A stretch of 64,000 nucleotides of DNA from Neobacillus niacini (GTDB taxonomy: Bacteria > Bacillota > Bacilli > Bacillales > Cytobacillaceae). Both the position numbers and the translations under genes were made by a program. Position 1 is the first letter of the stretch; each line of letters opens with the position of its first letter. The notes under the pieces were generated by a model. That model was not told where the DNA came from. It searched no databases and saw nothing but the letters and a program-made list of their open reading frames with translations. Location of the stretch: NCBI RefSeq assembly GCF_000759675.1, contig NZ_BAWM01000152.1:362770-426769 (forward strand), written 5' to 3'. Shown in pieces: positions 62,991-64,000 of the stretch.

Positions 62991-63020
62991 ATATTAATAC
63001 ATTTTAAAGCATATTGTCAA
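62991..63020 (-). promoter_or_regulatory. Predicted sigma-A promoter of the trp operon
   Basis: On the minus strand TTGACA at 63020-63015 and TAATAT at 62996-62991 are separated by 18 bases. Transcription would start just before T-box 2. Confidence 0.75.
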
Positions 63021-63147
63021 CATTAATTTTTAGAAAATTCAATTTTAGCGGTATTCCATTTAAAGGATTCCTATTCGATAGTTATTTTGAAATAAAGATG
63101 TCAATATTAACGTTAGCACATCATTATGAAGGCGGGATAGAAGAAAA

Positions 63148-64000
63148 ATGGATCATATTGACCGATTATGCCCGAGTTCAGAGGCTGTGAAAAATAAATC
63201 TTCCTCAGCTGGAAAGCAGAAGAAATCAGATGAAGTATCCAAACAAAAGTGGGCAATACTCTCGCTTTCATCCATTCCGTTAGTGATGACTTTAGGTAAT
63301 TCCATGTTAATACCAGTGCTTCCCTCCATGGAAAAAAAATTATCGATATCCTCGTTTCAAACGAGTATGGTCATTACCGTATATTCAATTGTTGCAATCT
63401 TCTTAATCCCGGTTGCAGGTTATCTTTCTGATCATATAGGCAGAAAAAAAGTAATCATTCCAAGTCTTATTATAGCTGGAATTGGCGGCTTAATTTCGGG
63501 TTGGGCCGCTTGGAAGATGGATAATGCCTATTGGTTAATATTAGTTGGGCGTGCCCTGCAGGGGGTAGGAGCAGCTGGTGCTGCGCCGATTGTACTTCCT
63601 TTGGTGGGAGATATGTTTAAAAATGATGATGATGTCAGCAGCTGTCTAGGATTAATAGAGACCTCCAATACGTTTGGAAAAGTCCTTAGCCCGATTTTAG
63701 GTGCTTTACTAGCAGGATTTATCTGGTTTTTACCTTTCTTTTCATTTCCAGTATTTTGCACCATTTCGGTTATTATGGTAATGCTATTAGTTAAGTGTCC
63801 AGAGCCGTCAAAACCAATACCCTTTAAACAATTTTTTTCAAACGTAAAGAAAACTTTTACAGAAAAAGGGAAATGGTTATGCGCTATCTTTTTTATTGGC
63901 GGAATTCTGATGTTAGTACTTTTTGGTATATTATTTTACCTCTCTGAAATTTTCGAAACGAAATATGGAATCAGGGATTTGAAAAAAGGTCTGCTTTTAG
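63148..64000 (+). CDS. MFS transporter, probably drug/H+ antiporter type (3' end outside window)
   Basis: The frame from ATG 63148 is open to the right edge (284 residues). After a hydrophilic N-terminus of about 35 residues there are at least seven hydrophobic segments. The MFS motif GYLSDHIGRKKVII lies between the second and third, and GRALQGVGAAGAAPIVLPLV resembles the efflux motif of multidrug antiporters. The substrate is unknown. GGGATAG is only a weak ribosome-binding site, so the exact start is less certain. It is divergent from the trp operon. Confidence 0.8.
   Translation, partial: MDHIDRLCPSSEAVKNKSSSAGKQKKSDEVSKQKWAILSLSSIPLVMTLGNSMLIPVLPSMEKKLSISSFQTSMVITVYSIVAIFLIPVAGYLSDHIGRKKVIIPSLIIAGIGGLISGWAAWKMDNAYWLILVGRALQGVGAAGAAPIVLPLVGDMFKNDDDVSSCLGLIETSNTFGKVLSPILGALLAGFIWFLPFFSFPVFCTISVIMVMLLVKCPEPSKPIPFKQFFSNVKKTFTEKGKWLCAIFFIGGILMLVLFGILFYLSEIFETKYGIRDLKKGLLL

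Noticed and set aside
62801-63007. 68-codon plus-strand ORF
   Set aside because: It is antisense to T-box 2, whose conserved elements explain the sequence.

Overview
The window looks like a chromosomal segment of a low-GC, endospore-forming, facultatively anaerobic member of the Bacillaceae. A Neobacillus- or Bacillus-like organism is my inference from gene content; no marker in the window fixes the genus. The sporulation indicators are an SspH-type spore protein, an Sda-type kinase inhibitor and a SplA-like regulator. The anaerobic indicators are a Bacillus-type Fnr with its C-terminal iron-sulfur cysteines, pyruvate formate-lyase and its activase, a formate dehydrogenase and two NarK-like transporters. 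Selenium use is indicated twice, by a selenocysteine formate dehydrogenase and by MnmH/SelU.

Layout. 1-3.9 kb: the end of a betaine-type substrate-binding protein facing a BusR-like regulator, then an XdhC/MocA pair and a membrane protein. 4-6.2 kb: aspartokinase and a Nudix hydrolase. 6.2-13.7 kb: a tyrosine-degradation operon (hpd, flavin reductase, FAH family, hmgA) beside a TrpXYZ-like ABC transporter. 14-20 kb: the seven-gene Mrp/Mnh sodium/proton antiporter operon. 20-25.7 kb: an HD hydrolase, an LtaS-type enzyme, sspH and an acyl-CoA dehydrogenase relative. 25.7-35 kb: an MFS transporter fused to a PAS domain, a second NarK, a LysM/3D cell-wall protein, the selenocysteine formate dehydrogenase and a triple-PAS histidine kinase. 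35-36.5 kb: a run of very small genes (two yhfH copies, splA-like, ydjO-like). 36.5-47.6 kb: a MutS2-like protein without an Smr domain, a structured RNA or inverted-repeat element, fnr, sco, ABC-F ykpA, ykuS, a DD-carboxypeptidase, mprF and a cupredoxin. 47.8-55.7 kb: pflBA, a MifM-like leader with yidC2, small genes, sda and mnmH. 55.8-63 kb: the complete trpEGDCFBA operon behind two tandem Trp-specific T-boxes. The window ends inside an MFS transporter.

How the genes fit together. Three FNR/CRP-type palindromes precede the two NarK-like genes and pflB, and fnr lies between them, so an oxygen-responsive local regulon is likely. Formate made by PflB could be oxidised by the selenocysteine FdhF. 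The trp operon appears to be read out by two tRNA-Trp-sensing switches, with a dispersed repeat lodged between them. yidC2 is preceded by a probable ribosome-stalling sensor whose 3' end can pair with the yidC2 ribosome-binding site. All identifications come from reading the sequence; no database search was run.
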